A stretch of 64,000 nt of DNA from CAWCDJ01 sp963796485 (GTDB lineage Bacteria > Acidobacteriota > Terriglobia > Bryobacterales > Bryobacteraceae), in contig CAWCLV010000001.1 in NCBI GenBank assembly GCA_963796485.1, positions 558,001 through 622,000 of the forward strand, in the 5' to 3' direction. A program made the translations under genes and the position numbers. Below, one piece after another: positions 32,651-41,527 of the stretch. Below the pieces are notes generated by a model, which was not told the origin of the DNA, searched no databases, and saw only the letters and a program-made list of their open reading frames with translations. The stretch's first letter is position 1. Every line of letters starts with the position of its first letter.

Positions 32651-33958
32651 TCAAAGAGGGTAGCGTTCCCGGACCAGCGCCATTGCCTCCCCGGCCGTAT
32701 GAATCCGGCCCTCCAACTGGGCTTCCTCCACCACCGACAAGATTTCGGAGAACACCGGCCCGGGCTCGTAACCGGCGGCGATCAGGTCGGCGCCGCTGAG
32801 AAGCCTCTCAGGGTGCAGTTGGTCTTCGGAAAGTTCGGAGAGCTTATGGCGGATCGATCTCCACGTCTCCAGGCGCCGGTTGCTGGCAAGCACATCCAGG
32901 CGGTGCAGTTCCAGATGCTCCTCGAAATCAGGCATGCGGAGGAACCTCTTCAGGGTGCTCTCCTTCATGTGCGCCACGTCCTTGAACCGCATGTGGTTGG
33001 CGACCAGGGCCTCCACCCTTTCGGTCTCGTCGCGGGAGAATCGCAGCCGGCTCATGATGTTCCGCGCGATCCGGACGCCTTCCTCCACATGGCCGTCGAA
33101 ACGTATGCGCTCCGCCACGCGGAAGGTGTTCGGCTTGCCCGCGTCGTGGAGCAGCGCGCCCAGCGCCAGCGTCGGAGAAGGTTGCCGGAGCCCCTCGAGC
33201 AGCATCAGGGTGTGGGTCCAGACGTCGCCTTCCGGGTGGTACTCCGGCGGCTGCTCGACGCCTTTCATGGCCGTGATCTCCGGCAGGATGTCCCCGAGCA
33301 TGCCGCTCGCGTCGAGCATTTCGAAGCCGCGCCGCGCTCCGCCCTCCGTCAGGATCTTGACCAGCTCTTCGCGGATGCGCTCGGCGGACACCCGCAGCGC
33401 ATCCGCGTGCCGGGCGCGGATCGCGTCGAAGGTGGGGGGATCGATGCCGAAACCAAGCCTCGCGGCGAAACGCACCGCGCGGAGCATCCGAAGGTGGTCT
33501 TCCCGAAACCGTTCCTCGGGGTTCCCGATGGCGCGGATCACGCGCCGTTCCAGGTCCTGCCGGCCTTCCACGTAATCGAGGATCTCCCCCTTTTCGGGAT
33601 CCATCATGAGGCCGTTGATCGTGAAGTCGCGGCGCAGGACATCCTGCCGCGGGTCGCGTTCGAAGTGGACCAGCGACGGACGGCGCCCGTCGGCGTAATC
33701 GTGGTCGCTGCGAAAGGTGGCGACTTCCACCTGCGAAAAAACGTCGCGTACCAGGATGACTCCGAAATGCGCGCCCACGCGCCCCGACCGGGGAAACAGA
33801 TCCATGATGCGGTCGGGCCGCGCGTCTGTGGCAATGTCGTAGTCTTCGGGTCGTCGCCCGAGGAGAAGGTCGCGGACGCAGCCTCCAACTAAATAGGCCT
33901 GGTGTCCGGCGCGATGCAGCCGGTCCACCACGGCGTGCGCCAGCGCTTCGGAATCCAT
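32651..33958 (-). CDS. CCA-adding enzyme / poly(A) polymerase-type tRNA nucleotidyltransferase with HD domain
   Basis: A 435-residue class II nucleotidyltransferase. It has VGGCVRDLLLGRRPEDYDIAT (metal-binding DxD), the RRDFTINGLM motif, EDHLRMLRAVRFAARLGF and an RNA-binding helical body. An HD-type phosphohydrolase domain follows (ALLHDAGKP, about 260-340). Class II CCA-adding enzymes and poly(A) polymerases cannot be separated by eye. The tRNA-Ala here already encodes CCA, but repair is still needed. The ATG (MDSEALAHAV) is chosen because upstream codons are not conserved in type. Confidence 0.92.
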   Translation of the reverse strand: MDSEALAHAVVDRLHRAGHQAYLVGGCVRDLLLGRRPEDYDIATDARPDRIMDLFPRSGRVGAHFGVILVRDVFSQVEVATFRSDHDYADGRRPSLVHFERDPRQDVLRRDFTINGLMMDPEKGEILDYVEGRQDLERRVIRAIGNPEERFREDHLRMLRAVRFAARLGFGIDPPTFDAIRARHADALRVSAERIREELVKILTEGGARRGFEMLDASGMLGDILPEITAMKGVEQPPEYHPEGDVWTHTLMLLEGLRQPSPTLALGALLHDAGKPNTFRVAERIRFDGHVEEGVRIARNIMSRLRFSRDETERVEALVANHMRFKDVAHMKESTLKRFLRMPDFEEHLELHRLDVLASNRRLETWRSIRHKLSELSEDQLHPERLLSGADLIAAGYEPGPVFSEILSVVEEAQLEGRIHTAGEAMALVRERYPL

Positions 33959-34116
33959 GTTCCATGTTAATATGAAGTCGCCGAACTCCACCTGGAGGCG
34001 GGGGATCCACTTTTGGGGCGCAGTCCGCAAGGACGGGGTACTTTCAAGCCCTAGCCCGTCAGCTAACCTCGCAGGCACATTTGAAAGCGCCGCAGGGCGT
34101 TCGAGGAGATATTCCC

Positions 34117-36363
34117 GTGAAAGCAGTAGGACGGCCCGAAACCGTCAAAGTCGTGGTGGCGACGACGGTGATGTTGTCGTTCATCTCGTTCTGGCGGGCG
34201 GCGGCCATTGTTTTAAGTGACCTGGCATCTTCCGCGTACTACGTGGGAGGCATCGCCGAGCAGGCGATCGGGAAATCGGCGCCCTGGTTCATCCTGGCGA
34301 TCATGCTGTTTTCCTACGCGGTGCGCGCCATCTACATCGAGAGCTGTTCCATGTTCGTGCGCGGCGGCGTGTACCGGGTGGTGCACGAGGCCATGGGCGG
34401 CACGCTGGCGAAGTTCTCGGTCTCGGCGCTCATGTTCGACTACGTGTTGACGGGTCCGATCAGCGGTGTCAGCGCGGGCCTTTACCTGGGCGGTCTGATC
34501 AACGAACTCGGCCACTACCTCCATCATCCCGGGTTGCACGTTGAGCGGCAGTATTTCGCTGCATTTTTTGCCGCCGTCGTGACGCTCTACTTCTGGCGGA
34601 AGAACATTATCGGTATCCACGAATCGAGCGAAAAGGCGCTGCGGATTATGCAGATCACCAGCGTCATGGTGGTCATGCTCATCATCTGGTGCCTGGCGAC
34701 CATCCTGAAGAACGGATACAACCCGGTGCCCCTGCCCGTGCCCGCCAACCTGAAGTTCAGTTCAGACGCGCTCGGGTGGCTGAAAGGCACGGTGGCGCCT
34801 TCGATCACGGTGATCGCGGTCCTGGTCGGCCTCGGCCACTCCCTGCTCGCGATGAGCGGCGAGGAGAGCCTGGCGCAGGTCAACCGGGAGATCGCCTATC
34901 CCAAGCTGAAGAACCTGGAGCGTGCCGGCCTGGTCATCTTCATCTACAGCATGGCGTTCACGTCGCTGGTCTCGTTTTTCGCGGTGATGATCATCCCGGA
35001 TTCGGTCCGCGGCAAGTTCCTGGATAACCTGATCGGCGGCCTCTCCATGTACCTGATCGGGCCGATTTCGTTGCGGCTGTTGTTCCACGGCTTCGTCGTG
35101 CTGGTCGGGACCCTGATCCTCTCGGGCGCGGTCAACACGGCGATCATCGGCTCGAACGGCGTGCTGAACAGGGTGGCGGAGGATGGCGTGCTGCCTTCCT
35201 GGTTCCGCAATCCGCACTCCAAGTACGGGACGACATCCCGCCTGATCAATCTGATTGTCGCCATGCAGTTGCTGACGATCGTGATCAGCCGCGGCGATGT
35301 CGGAATGCTGGGCGAAGCGTATGCCTTCGGCGTGGTCTGGAGTTTCGCCATGAAGGCGCTCTCCGTCCTCGTGCTGCGCTACAAGCGGCCGGAGGGCCGC
35401 GAGTGGAAAGTGCCGCTGAACTTCCGGATCGGCAAAACCGAGATCCCGCTCGGCCTCATGATGGTCACGGTTTCCCTGTTCGCGCTGGCGATCATCAATG
35501 TCTTTACCAAGAAGGTCGCGACGATTTCGGGGGTGACCTTTACGGTCGTGTTCTTCATCGTTTTCCAGCTTTCGGATATGTACAACCGGAAGCACCAGCA
35601 AGGGCAGGCGCACGAGCTGGAGAGGTTCCGCCTCGATACCCACGATGAAGTGTCGGCGGGGATGGTGAATGTGCGGCCGGGCAGCGTGCTGGTGGCGGTC
35701 CGAAACCCGCACCGCCTGCAGCACCTCGAGCGGATTCTGAGGAAGACCGACACGCGCAAGATGGATATCGTCGTGCTTTCCGTCCGGAGAGTCACGCAGG
35801 CCGGCTCCGGAGAACATCCTCTCGATGAAGGGCAGATTTTCTCGAATGACGAGACGACGGTATTCACGCAGGTTGTGGGATTGGCCGAAAAAGCCGGGAA
35901 ACATGTCGAACTGATGGTGGTTCCGGGCTCAGACCCGTACGAAGCCGTGGTGCAGACGGCCGCGAGACTGCAGTCCTCCCGGATTGTGATGGGGCTGTCG
36001 CCGCTGTTGACGCCTTCCGAGCAGGGGGCGCGCGTCGGCGAGTTTTGGGAGGGGCTTCCCGAACCGCGCCCGGCTCTGTCCCTGGAACTGGTGCTGGAGA
36101 ATCAGAAGGACATCGTGTTCTTCAACCTCGGCCCGCATCCGCCCCGTTTGTGGCCGCAGGATATCGACCTTGCACATAGCCTGTGGCTCGAGGTCAGCGC
36201 CCAGGGACCCGGTTCGAAGCTCCACCACCGGGACATTATCGGTGTCGCGCTGAGACGCATGAATGCCGAACTGCACTCCGACCGGTCTCATGAGGTCCTC
36301 GGGGATATCATGCAGGAAGTGAGCGATCCGGCGCAGGAAGTGAGCGATCCCGCGGCAGGGTGA
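34117..36363 (+). CDS. APC-family permease with C-terminal cytoplasmic domain
   Basis: A 748-residue transporter. The GTG start is chosen for GAGGAG eight bases upstream. The first about 460 residues form a 12-helix APC-type permease (WRAAAIVLSDLASSAYYVGG in TM1, GLGHSLLAMSGEES in TM6). The rest (about 480-748) is cytoplasmic, with a region resembling universal-stress-protein folds (GSVLVAVRNPHRLQHLERIL, and SDPYEAVVQTAARLQSSRIVMG). It ends in a short tandem repeat, QEVSDPAQEVSDPAAG. Amino acids or polyamines are likely substrates but not provable. RNase P RNA follows on the opposite strand. Confidence 0.87.
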   Translation: MKAVGRPETVKVVVATTVMLSFISFWRAAAIVLSDLASSAYYVGGIAEQAIGKSAPWFILAIMLFSYAVRAIYIESCSMFVRGGVYRVVHEAMGGTLAKFSVSALMFDYVLTGPISGVSAGLYLGGLINELGHYLHHPGLHVERQYFAAFFAAVVTLYFWRKNIIGIHESSEKALRIMQITSVMVVMLIIWCLATILKNGYNPVPLPVPANLKFSSDALGWLKGTVAPSITVIAVLVGLGHSLLAMSGEESLAQVNREIAYPKLKNLERAGLVIFIYSMAFTSLVSFFAVMIIPDSVRGKFLDNLIGGLSMYLIGPISLRLLFHGFVVLVGTLILSGAVNTAIIGSNGVLNRVAEDGVLPSWFRNPHSKYGTTSRLINLIVAMQLLTIVISRGDVGMLGEAYAFGVVWSFAMKALSVLVLRYKRPEGREWKVPLNFRIGKTEIPLGLMMVTVSLFALAIINVFTKKVATISGVTFTVVFFIVFQLSDMYNRKHQQGQAHELERFRLDTHDEVSAGMVNVRPGSVLVAVRNPHRLQHLERILRKTDTRKMDIVVLSVRRVTQAGSGEHPLDEGQIFSNDETTVFTQVVGLAEKAGKHVELMVVPGSDPYEAVVQTAARLQSSRIVMGLSPLLTPSEQGARVGEFWEGLPEPRPALSLELVLENQKDIVFFNLGPHPPRLWPQDIDLAHSLWLEVSAQGPGSKLHHRDIIGVALRRMNAELHSDRSHEVLGDIMQEVSDPAQEVSDPAAG

Positions 36364-36371
36364 AGCATTGC

Positions 36372-36724
36372 GAGGCTGCGAACTGTAAGCCGGTTTCTGT
36401 ACCCTTGCGGGCGGCAGTCATTCCTCTGGGCCGGCCATTGCTGACCGGCTCTAGCGACCTACCCGGAAGTCAAGCGGGACGGGCCGTCCCTCCTCCCCTA
36501 TTTGGTCTTGCTCCGCGTGGGGTTTTCACTGCCACCGAAATTGCTTCCGGCGCGGTGCGCTCTTACCGCACCATTTCACCCTTACCCCGTTTCCGGGGCG
36601 GTATATTTTCTGTTGCACTTTCCGTAGCCCGAAATCGGACCCCCGGCCGTTAGCCGGCACGCTGCCCTATGGAGACCGGACTTTCCTCCCCCGTTTCCGG
36701 GAGCGACTGCCCGTTCGCAGCCTC
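36372..36724 (-). ncRNA. rnpB: RNase P RNA (bacterial type A)
   Basis: Read on the minus strand, the 5' end GAGGCTGCGAAC pairs perfectly with the 3' GTTCGCAGCCTC to form P1. The first conserved region GGAGGAAAGTCCGGTCTCCA and the 3' conserved region ACAGAAACCGGCTTACAG are both present, with a GC-rich body between them. The size of 353 nt fits a type A molecule. It is convergent with the APC permease gene, eight bases from its stop. Confidence 0.95.
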
Positions 36725-36999
36725 ACCCGGATATTGTCGCACTACCTGCGGGTATTTGTACGCCGCAGCACTCCCGCGCCAGTACTAACCATAGCAAATT
36801 GTTTGGGATAGACCGGATGGACGTTGTATTCTGTACGTATGTTTGCGTTGCGGCTCCAACAGAGCCGACGCTCGGGGTCCGAAAGCCGGCTCCCGTCGCA
36901 CGCTGCGAACTCATGGGCCTCGATGTACGCGCCCGTGGCGTTCGCTGAGTTTCAGTTTTCTCGCACATCATACATGCCTGTTGAGGAGAAGAAGAAGAC

Positions 37000-39720
37000 A
37001 TGAAGAAACTAGCGGCGATAGGCGCATTTGCATTACTCGCGTCCTGTCTCTATGCTCAGGGTCTCAATACCGGTGGCCAGACGAAGGATGACTGGGAAGA
37101 AATCAATTTTGAGTTCAATTCCCCGGTCTTGTCCGATGGCTATCCCAGCCTTTTGCGTCTAGCCGATCTGTTATCGCAACACAAAGACTATCACGTCAAA
37201 GTAACTGGCCACACCGATCACATCGGCTCGGCCGCTTACAACGACAAACTCGCATTACACCGCGCCGAAGCGGTAAAAGCTTTCCTGATCCACTACGGCG
37301 TTTCGCCGGACCAGATCACAACTGCCGGAGATGGCAAGCGCAATCCGGAGGTCCACGGCGGCACGAAGGAAGGCCGGTTCATGAACCGGCGGGTCGTGCT
37401 GACCGTGACCGATGCCAGCGGGAAGCTCATCAAGGAAGGCGGGATCGGCGATGTTTTGCAGACCCTGCTCGACTCGGCGAAGAAGCAGGAGGAATGCTGC
37501 GCGCAGATTCTCAAGCGCCTCGACAAACTCGATGACATCCTCGCTGCCCTCAAAGCGCTTCAGGGCGACAACGACCGCTTGAAGGGCGAGGTGGCCGACC
37601 TCCGCAACCAGCAGAACGCGCTGAAGCAGCAGGTCTCCGGCCTCCCGAAGCCCCTGAACGAGCAGCAGACTCAGCAGATCGCGCACACCGAGGCCCTCGG
37701 CGCCGTCAATGAGGCCCAGGCGCGCAATAAGAAATTCACCCTGCTCGGACTGAACATCGGTCCGACATACGGTCCGGCGCGAACCGGCGATTTCACGTTC
37801 ACCGGCCGCGCGCAGTACTTCTCGCCGTTTGGCGGGGACGGGCACAGCGCCGTACAGGCCCAGGGCGAATTCATGTACTACCCGGGCCGCAAGGAAGGCC
37901 AGTTCGATATCGGCCTTCTGCACCGCTGGGGAGCCATCCAGGCCGGCGGTTTCGGCAGTTTCAAGTTTTTGGACTTCAGCCAGTATCAGCAGGGCGGCAG
38001 CCTGGGACAGGCGGCATTCCTGCTGGATTACGTGTTCAAAAGCGGGCGGGTCGGCGCGTTCGTCACGCGCGGGTTCAAGAATTACGCCATCCTGAACAGC
38101 GTCACGCTGGCTCCGGGAGCCTATCTCCAGACCTTCGCGCGCGTTGTCAACCAACAGGGCGTGAACTTCCTGGTGGGCACCTGGGGAGACGCCTTCGTTT
38201 CGGGCGACCTCGCGTACTTGAAAATGCGTGAGGACGGGCGCGATGCGCGTCCCGGCGCGAACCTCAAACTGACCCAGCCGTTCAGCCCGCACCTGGCGTT
38301 CACGGCCGAGGCGAGCTACAACGAAACTTACGTCAATTCGGCCGGCAGCGGCCGCCTGGTGTTCGGCCTGGAGTTCGGTAATTACATCCGGCCGAAGGAG
38401 TACGCCAAGGTCACCAGCCCGGTTCCGATGGACGTTCCGCGCATCCGTTACGAGTTCGGCACGCGCCGCGTGGGCAGCAGTCCGCCGATCGCCGATGCCG
38501 GTCCGAACCAGAATGGGGTAGCGGCCGGTACGGTAACGCTGAACGGAACGGGTTCCTACGATCCGCTCGGCGAGGCGCTCACCTACGCGTGGACCCAGAT
38601 CTCCGGCCCGCAGGTCGCGCTGACCGGGGCCAGCACTCCCACGGCGACGTTCCCCGCCGCCGCCGGGCAGACGTACAGTTTCCGGCTCACCGTTACCAAC
38701 ACCGACGGACTGAAGGGCACGGCAACGACGACGGTTTCCACCGCTTCGCCCAGCCAGGTGCACATCGTGCAGTTCTCGGCGACCCCGGCGACCGTGCAGC
38801 CCGGACAGTCTACGACCCTTACCTGGGTGGTTCAGAACGCCACCAGCGTGACCCTCAATCCGGGTCCGGGGAGCGTGGATGCGCAATCCGGATCGATTAC
38901 GGTAACGCCGGCGCAAACCACCACTTACACCCTGACCGCCACCGGCGCGGGCGGATCGGTGAACTCTACCGTGACCGTCAACGTGGGCGGCACCGGCAAC
39001 CCGCAGATCATCCGGTTCGAAGCGAGCCCGCTCAATATCGCTCCGGGAGGATCGAGCACGTTGAGCTGGACCACCAATAACGCCACCACCGTCAGCATCA
39101 GCGGCGTCGGCTCGGTGGTACCGAACGGCAGCACGACTGTGTCGCCGACCCAGACTACCACTTACACCCTGACCGCCAGCGACTCGCAAGGCCACTCCGT
39201 GAGCGCTCCGGTCACCATCACCGTCTCTTCCGGAGCGGTTCCGTCGATCGTGACCTTCGTAGCAACGCCGCAGAACATCGACGCCGGCCAGTCCACCAAG
39301 GTCTGCTGGCAGGTGAACGGCGCTACCTCGATCACCATCACGCCCGCGGTGGGCAGCAATCTGAACGCTAACGATTGCGCTTCCGTCAGCCCGGCCCAGA
39401 CCACCACATATACGCTGACCGCCACCAACGCCCAGGGCCAGATCCAGGGCAACGTCACGGTCAACGTGGGGCAGGTGCGAATCCTGTCCTTCACTTCCGA
39501 TCCTGTCACGTCCACGGCCGCGGGCAATCCCGTGACCCTGTCGTGGCAAACGCAGAACGCCACATCGGTCGTCGTCGTGGGCAATGACCTGCCTCCGCAG
39601 TCGCTGCAGCCCAACGGTACGATCACGGTGCACCCGATCACTAACACGACCTATACGCTGACCGCATACGGACCTGGAGGCCAGACCGTAAGCGTCACGA
39701 TATCGGTCTTTGTGAGGTGA
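37000..39720 (+). CDS. Multidomain surface protein: N-terminal OmpA domain, barrel-like region, PKD and four Ig-like repeats
   Basis: A 906-residue envelope protein. The leader ends LLASC-LYAQ, a possible lipobox (LASC) or ordinary signal peptide. An OmpA/Pal peptidoglycan-binding domain follows (about 33-137: KVTGHTDHIG, RFMNRRVVLTV), then a coiled coil (about 150-230). Residues about 235-465 are beta-rich with alternating aromatics (YFSPF, FMYYPGR, FDIGLLHRW, VFGLEFGNY), like an outer-membrane barrel. Next come a PKD/K319L-like domain (about 490-585) and four repeats of about 80 residues (about 586-906), each with a QSTTLTW-like start and TTTYTLTA end. Repeat 3 has two Cys that could bridge. 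OmpA before the barrel is the reverse of the common order. A terminator follows at 39741. Confidence 0.88.
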   Translation: MKKLAAIGAFALLASCLYAQGLNTGGQTKDDWEEINFEFNSPVLSDGYPSLLRLADLLSQHKDYHVKVTGHTDHIGSAAYNDKLALHRAEAVKAFLIHYGVSPDQITTAGDGKRNPEVHGGTKEGRFMNRRVVLTVTDASGKLIKEGGIGDVLQTLLDSAKKQEECCAQILKRLDKLDDILAALKALQGDNDRLKGEVADLRNQQNALKQQVSGLPKPLNEQQTQQIAHTEALGAVNEAQARNKKFTLLGLNIGPTYGPARTGDFTFTGRAQYFSPFGGDGHSAVQAQGEFMYYPGRKEGQFDIGLLHRWGAIQAGGFGSFKFLDFSQYQQGGSLGQAAFLLDYVFKSGRVGAFVTRGFKNYAILNSVTLAPGAYLQTFARVVNQQGVNFLVGTWGDAFVSGDLAYLKMREDGRDARPGANLKLTQPFSPHLAFTAEASYNETYVNSAGSGRLVFGLEFGNYIRPKEYAKVTSPVPMDVPRIRYEFGTRRVGSSPPIADAGPNQNGVAAGTVTLNGTGSYDPLGEALTYAWTQISGPQVALTGASTPTATFPAAAGQTYSFRLTVTNTDGLKGTATTTVSTASPSQVHIVQFSATPATVQPGQSTTLTWVVQNATSVTLNPGPGSVDAQSGSITVTPAQTTTYTLTATGAGGSVNSTVTVNVGGTGNPQIIRFEASPLNIAPGGSSTLSWTTNNATTVSISGVGSVVPNGSTTVSPTQTTTYTLTASDSQGHSVSAPVTITVSSGAVPSIVTFVATPQNIDAGQSTKVCWQVNGATSITITPAVGSNLNANDCASVSPAQTTTYTLTATNAQGQIQGNVTVNVGQVRILSFTSDPVTSTAAGNPVTLSWQTQNATSVVVVGNDLPPQSLQPNGTITVHPITNTTYTLTAYGPGGQTVSVTISVFVR

Positions 39721-39740
39721 CGAGACTGCCTTAGCTGTAT

Positions 39741-39772
39741 GGCCGGGTGGTCCAAGTGGCCACCCGGCCTTT
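39741..39772 (+). terminator. Intrinsic terminator of the OmpA/Ig-repeat gene
   Basis: GGCCGGGTGG (39741-39750) and CCACCCGGCC (39760-39769) form a perfect 10-base-pair stem with a 9-base loop, followed by TTTC. It lies 20 bases after the stop codon and separates this gene from the PEGA gene. Confidence 0.82.
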
Positions 39773-39859
39773 CACGTTCTTGGCGAATGGTTTGTATTCA
39801 CGGGTTTTCGGGAATAGAATGTCTGGGAGCGCATTCCCGATTCCAAAAGGTGATTGATC

Positions 39860-40369
39860 ATGAAACGAATATCCGCATTGTTCTTCGTACTGGCCCTTCT
39901 TCCCTTGATGGCGCAGGAGGCGGGTTCCCTTTGCGTAAAAGCGAATACGGGCCGTGCCGGCGTTTTTGTGGACGGAAAGTACCTCGGTCCCGCGGCAAAT
40001 TTCCGGGTCGCCCGGACGTACGCGGTCCCCGCGGGAGAACACCAGCTTAAGCTCGTGGACCCACGATACGAAGAACTCAACGCGAAAGTGAACGTGATGG
40101 CCGGCAAGAAGACCACCGTTCGTGAAACTCTCAAGGAGCTTCCGCCCGCGAAACCGCCTTTCGGCCGGATCCGGACGGAATCGAGCGATAAGTTCGCCGC
40201 GGTTTATGTCAACGACAGGTACATGGGCCACGCGGACGAATTCAGCAATAGCGCCCAGGGACTGCTGTTGAACCCGGGCGAGTACGAAGTCAGGATCGTG
40301 CCTGCTTCGGGACAGCCGGTTGTGCAGAAGATCAAGCTCGAGGCCGATAAAACGGTCCTCGTGAAGTAG
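39860..40369 (+). CDS. Exported protein with two PEGA domains
   Basis: A 169-residue protein with a signal peptide (MKRISALFFVLALLPLMAQ) and two PEGA-type beta modules (about 28-92, RAGVFVDGKYLG...VPAGEHQLKL; about 97-168, AAVYVNDRYMG...LNPGEYEVRI). PEGA modules occur in surface and periplasmic proteins of uncertain role, often near S-layers or signalling proteins. The ATG has AAGGTGA seven bases upstream. The helix-hairpin-helix gene follows after 29 bases and is probably co-transcribed. Confidence 0.85.
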   Translation: MKRISALFFVLALLPLMAQEAGSLCVKANTGRAGVFVDGKYLGPAANFRVARTYAVPAGEHQLKLVDPRYEELNAKVNVMAGKKTTVRETLKELPPAKPPFGRIRTESSDKFAAVYVNDRYMGHADEFSNSAQGLLLNPGEYEVRIVPASGQPVVQKIKLEADKTVLVK

Positions 40370-40398
40370 AAACCGATTCGTAAAAGGAGACGATCGCT

Positions 40399-40716
40399 AT
40401 GAAGTTCGCCAGATACGCGATGGGTTTGTTCCTGGCCCTCTCGTTATTCGCCGCGCCCCTTCCGAATCCCGCGCCGCAGATGCCAAAACAGGCTGAAGCC
40501 GCGAAGTCCAAAGTATCGAAATCGGCCGGCGCGCTCGACATCAACACCGCGAGCGCGGAAAAACTGGAAGCTCTTCCCGGAATCGGCAAGGCCTATTCGC
40601 AGAAGATCATCCAGGGACGTCCCTATCGCGCGAAAAACGAACTCGTGCAGAAAAAGATCATTCCGCAAGCCACCTATAACAAGATCAAGGGTATGATCAC
40701 CGCCAAACAGAAGTAG
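40399..40716 (+). CDS. Exported ComEA-like helix-hairpin-helix protein
   Basis: A 105-residue protein: signal peptide (about 1-19), a short Pro/Ala/Lys-rich spacer, then a ComEA-type helix-hairpin-helix domain (about 45-103) with DINTASAEKLEALPGIGKAYSQKII. ComEA binds incoming DNA in the periplasm during competence. This minimal version lacks the membrane-anchored linker, and the second hairpin departs from consensus (KNELVQKKIIPQATYNKIK), so a DNA-uptake role is only possible. AGGAG precedes the ATG. Confidence 0.85.
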   Translation: MKFARYAMGLFLALSLFAAPLPNPAPQMPKQAEAAKSKVSKSAGALDINTASAEKLEALPGIGKAYSQKIIQGRPYRAKNELVQKKIIPQATYNKIKGMITAKQK

Positions 40717-40759
40717 GGCGCCGGCCCGCTCCCTCCGGAGGCGGTCTTGACGCGGGGTC

Positions 40760-41527
40760 CTACCCCAGCAGCAGCATGCATCCGTAGACCACCGGCAGCG
40801 TGAAGAGCGTGCTGTCCACACGGTCCAGGAATCCGCCGTGACCCGGCAGGAGGGTGCCGCTGTCTTTTACCCCGGCGCCCCGCTTCATGGCGGATTCGGC
40901 GAGATCGCCCAACTGCCCCGCGATGTTGGCGGCAATCGCGATCCCGATCGCGGCCGCCGGACTTACACGCGGGACGAAGTATGCCAGATAGCTGCCGGCC
41001 ACCGCAACCGAAGCGATTACCGAAGCGGCCGCCCCTTCCCACGATTTGTTCGGGCTGACCCGGCGCGCCAGTTTGTGCGCTCCGAATTTCCGCCCGACAA
41101 AATAAGCCCCGATATCGCCCGCCCAGCTTACGGTCAGGGCGAACATCAGAATCTGCGGGTTCATTGCGCGCAGCGGAATGGCGCAGCGCCAGCAGCCGAA
41201 TATGTATGCCACCCCCAGCGCCAGGATCGCCGCGCGGGGAAGCGCTTTTGCCAGGTCTTCGGCGCGCATCGCCAGGGCAAGTGCGGCCACGGCGACGGCC
41301 ACCGGGATCAGCCAGATCTCCTTGCCCGGCAAAAGGAAACAGAGTCCCCCCACATAGCCCAGGACGCCGGGCTCGCCGAAGCCGTAGGTCCCGGCAATCG
41401 AGTTGTACTCGTAATAGCTTAAGCAGGCAACCAGCGCGACCACGCCGATGAAGACCCACAGGTTCGCGAAGAGCACCACCCAGACTACGACCGGGATTAG
41501 CGCTGCCGCGGTCAGGACTCGCTTCAT
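40760..41527 (-). CDS. cdsA: Phosphatidate cytidylyltransferase
   Basis: A 255-residue integral membrane enzyme making CDP-diacylglycerol from phosphatidate and CTP, the entry to most phospholipids. The signature is complete: SPNKSWEGA, then SAMKRGAGVKDSG...LPGHGGFLDRVDS. About seven or eight helices precede it. The ATG overlaps the uppS stop by four bases, so the two are translationally coupled, a common arrangement in bacteria. Confidence 0.95.
   Translation of the reverse strand: MKRVLTAAALIPVVVWVVLFANLWVFIGVVALVACLSYYEYNSIAGTYGFGEPGVLGYVGGLCFLLPGKEIWLIPVAVAVAALALAMRAEDLAKALPRAAILALGVAYIFGCWRCAIPLRAMNPQILMFALTVSWAGDIGAYFVGRKFGAHKLARRVSPNKSWEGAAASVIASVAVAGSYLAYFVPRVSPAAAIGIAIAANIAGQLGDLAESAMKRGAGVKDSGTLLPGHGGFLDRVDSTLFTLPVVYGCMLLLG

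Noticed and set aside
36725..36999. Promoters for rnpB and the OmpA/Ig gene
   Set aside because: GACAAT and TGTATTCT-like boxes occur, but no pair with acceptable -35 spacing was found.
37255..39633. 792-codon minus-strand open frame
   Set aside because: Antisense to the OmpA/Ig-repeat gene; its repeats are only the mirror of the Ig-like repeats.
38755..39720. Regularly spaced similar DNA segments (ACTTACACCCTGACCGCC)
   Set aside because: They are the coding sequence of four Ig-like protein repeats, about 240 bases apart, not a CRISPR array.
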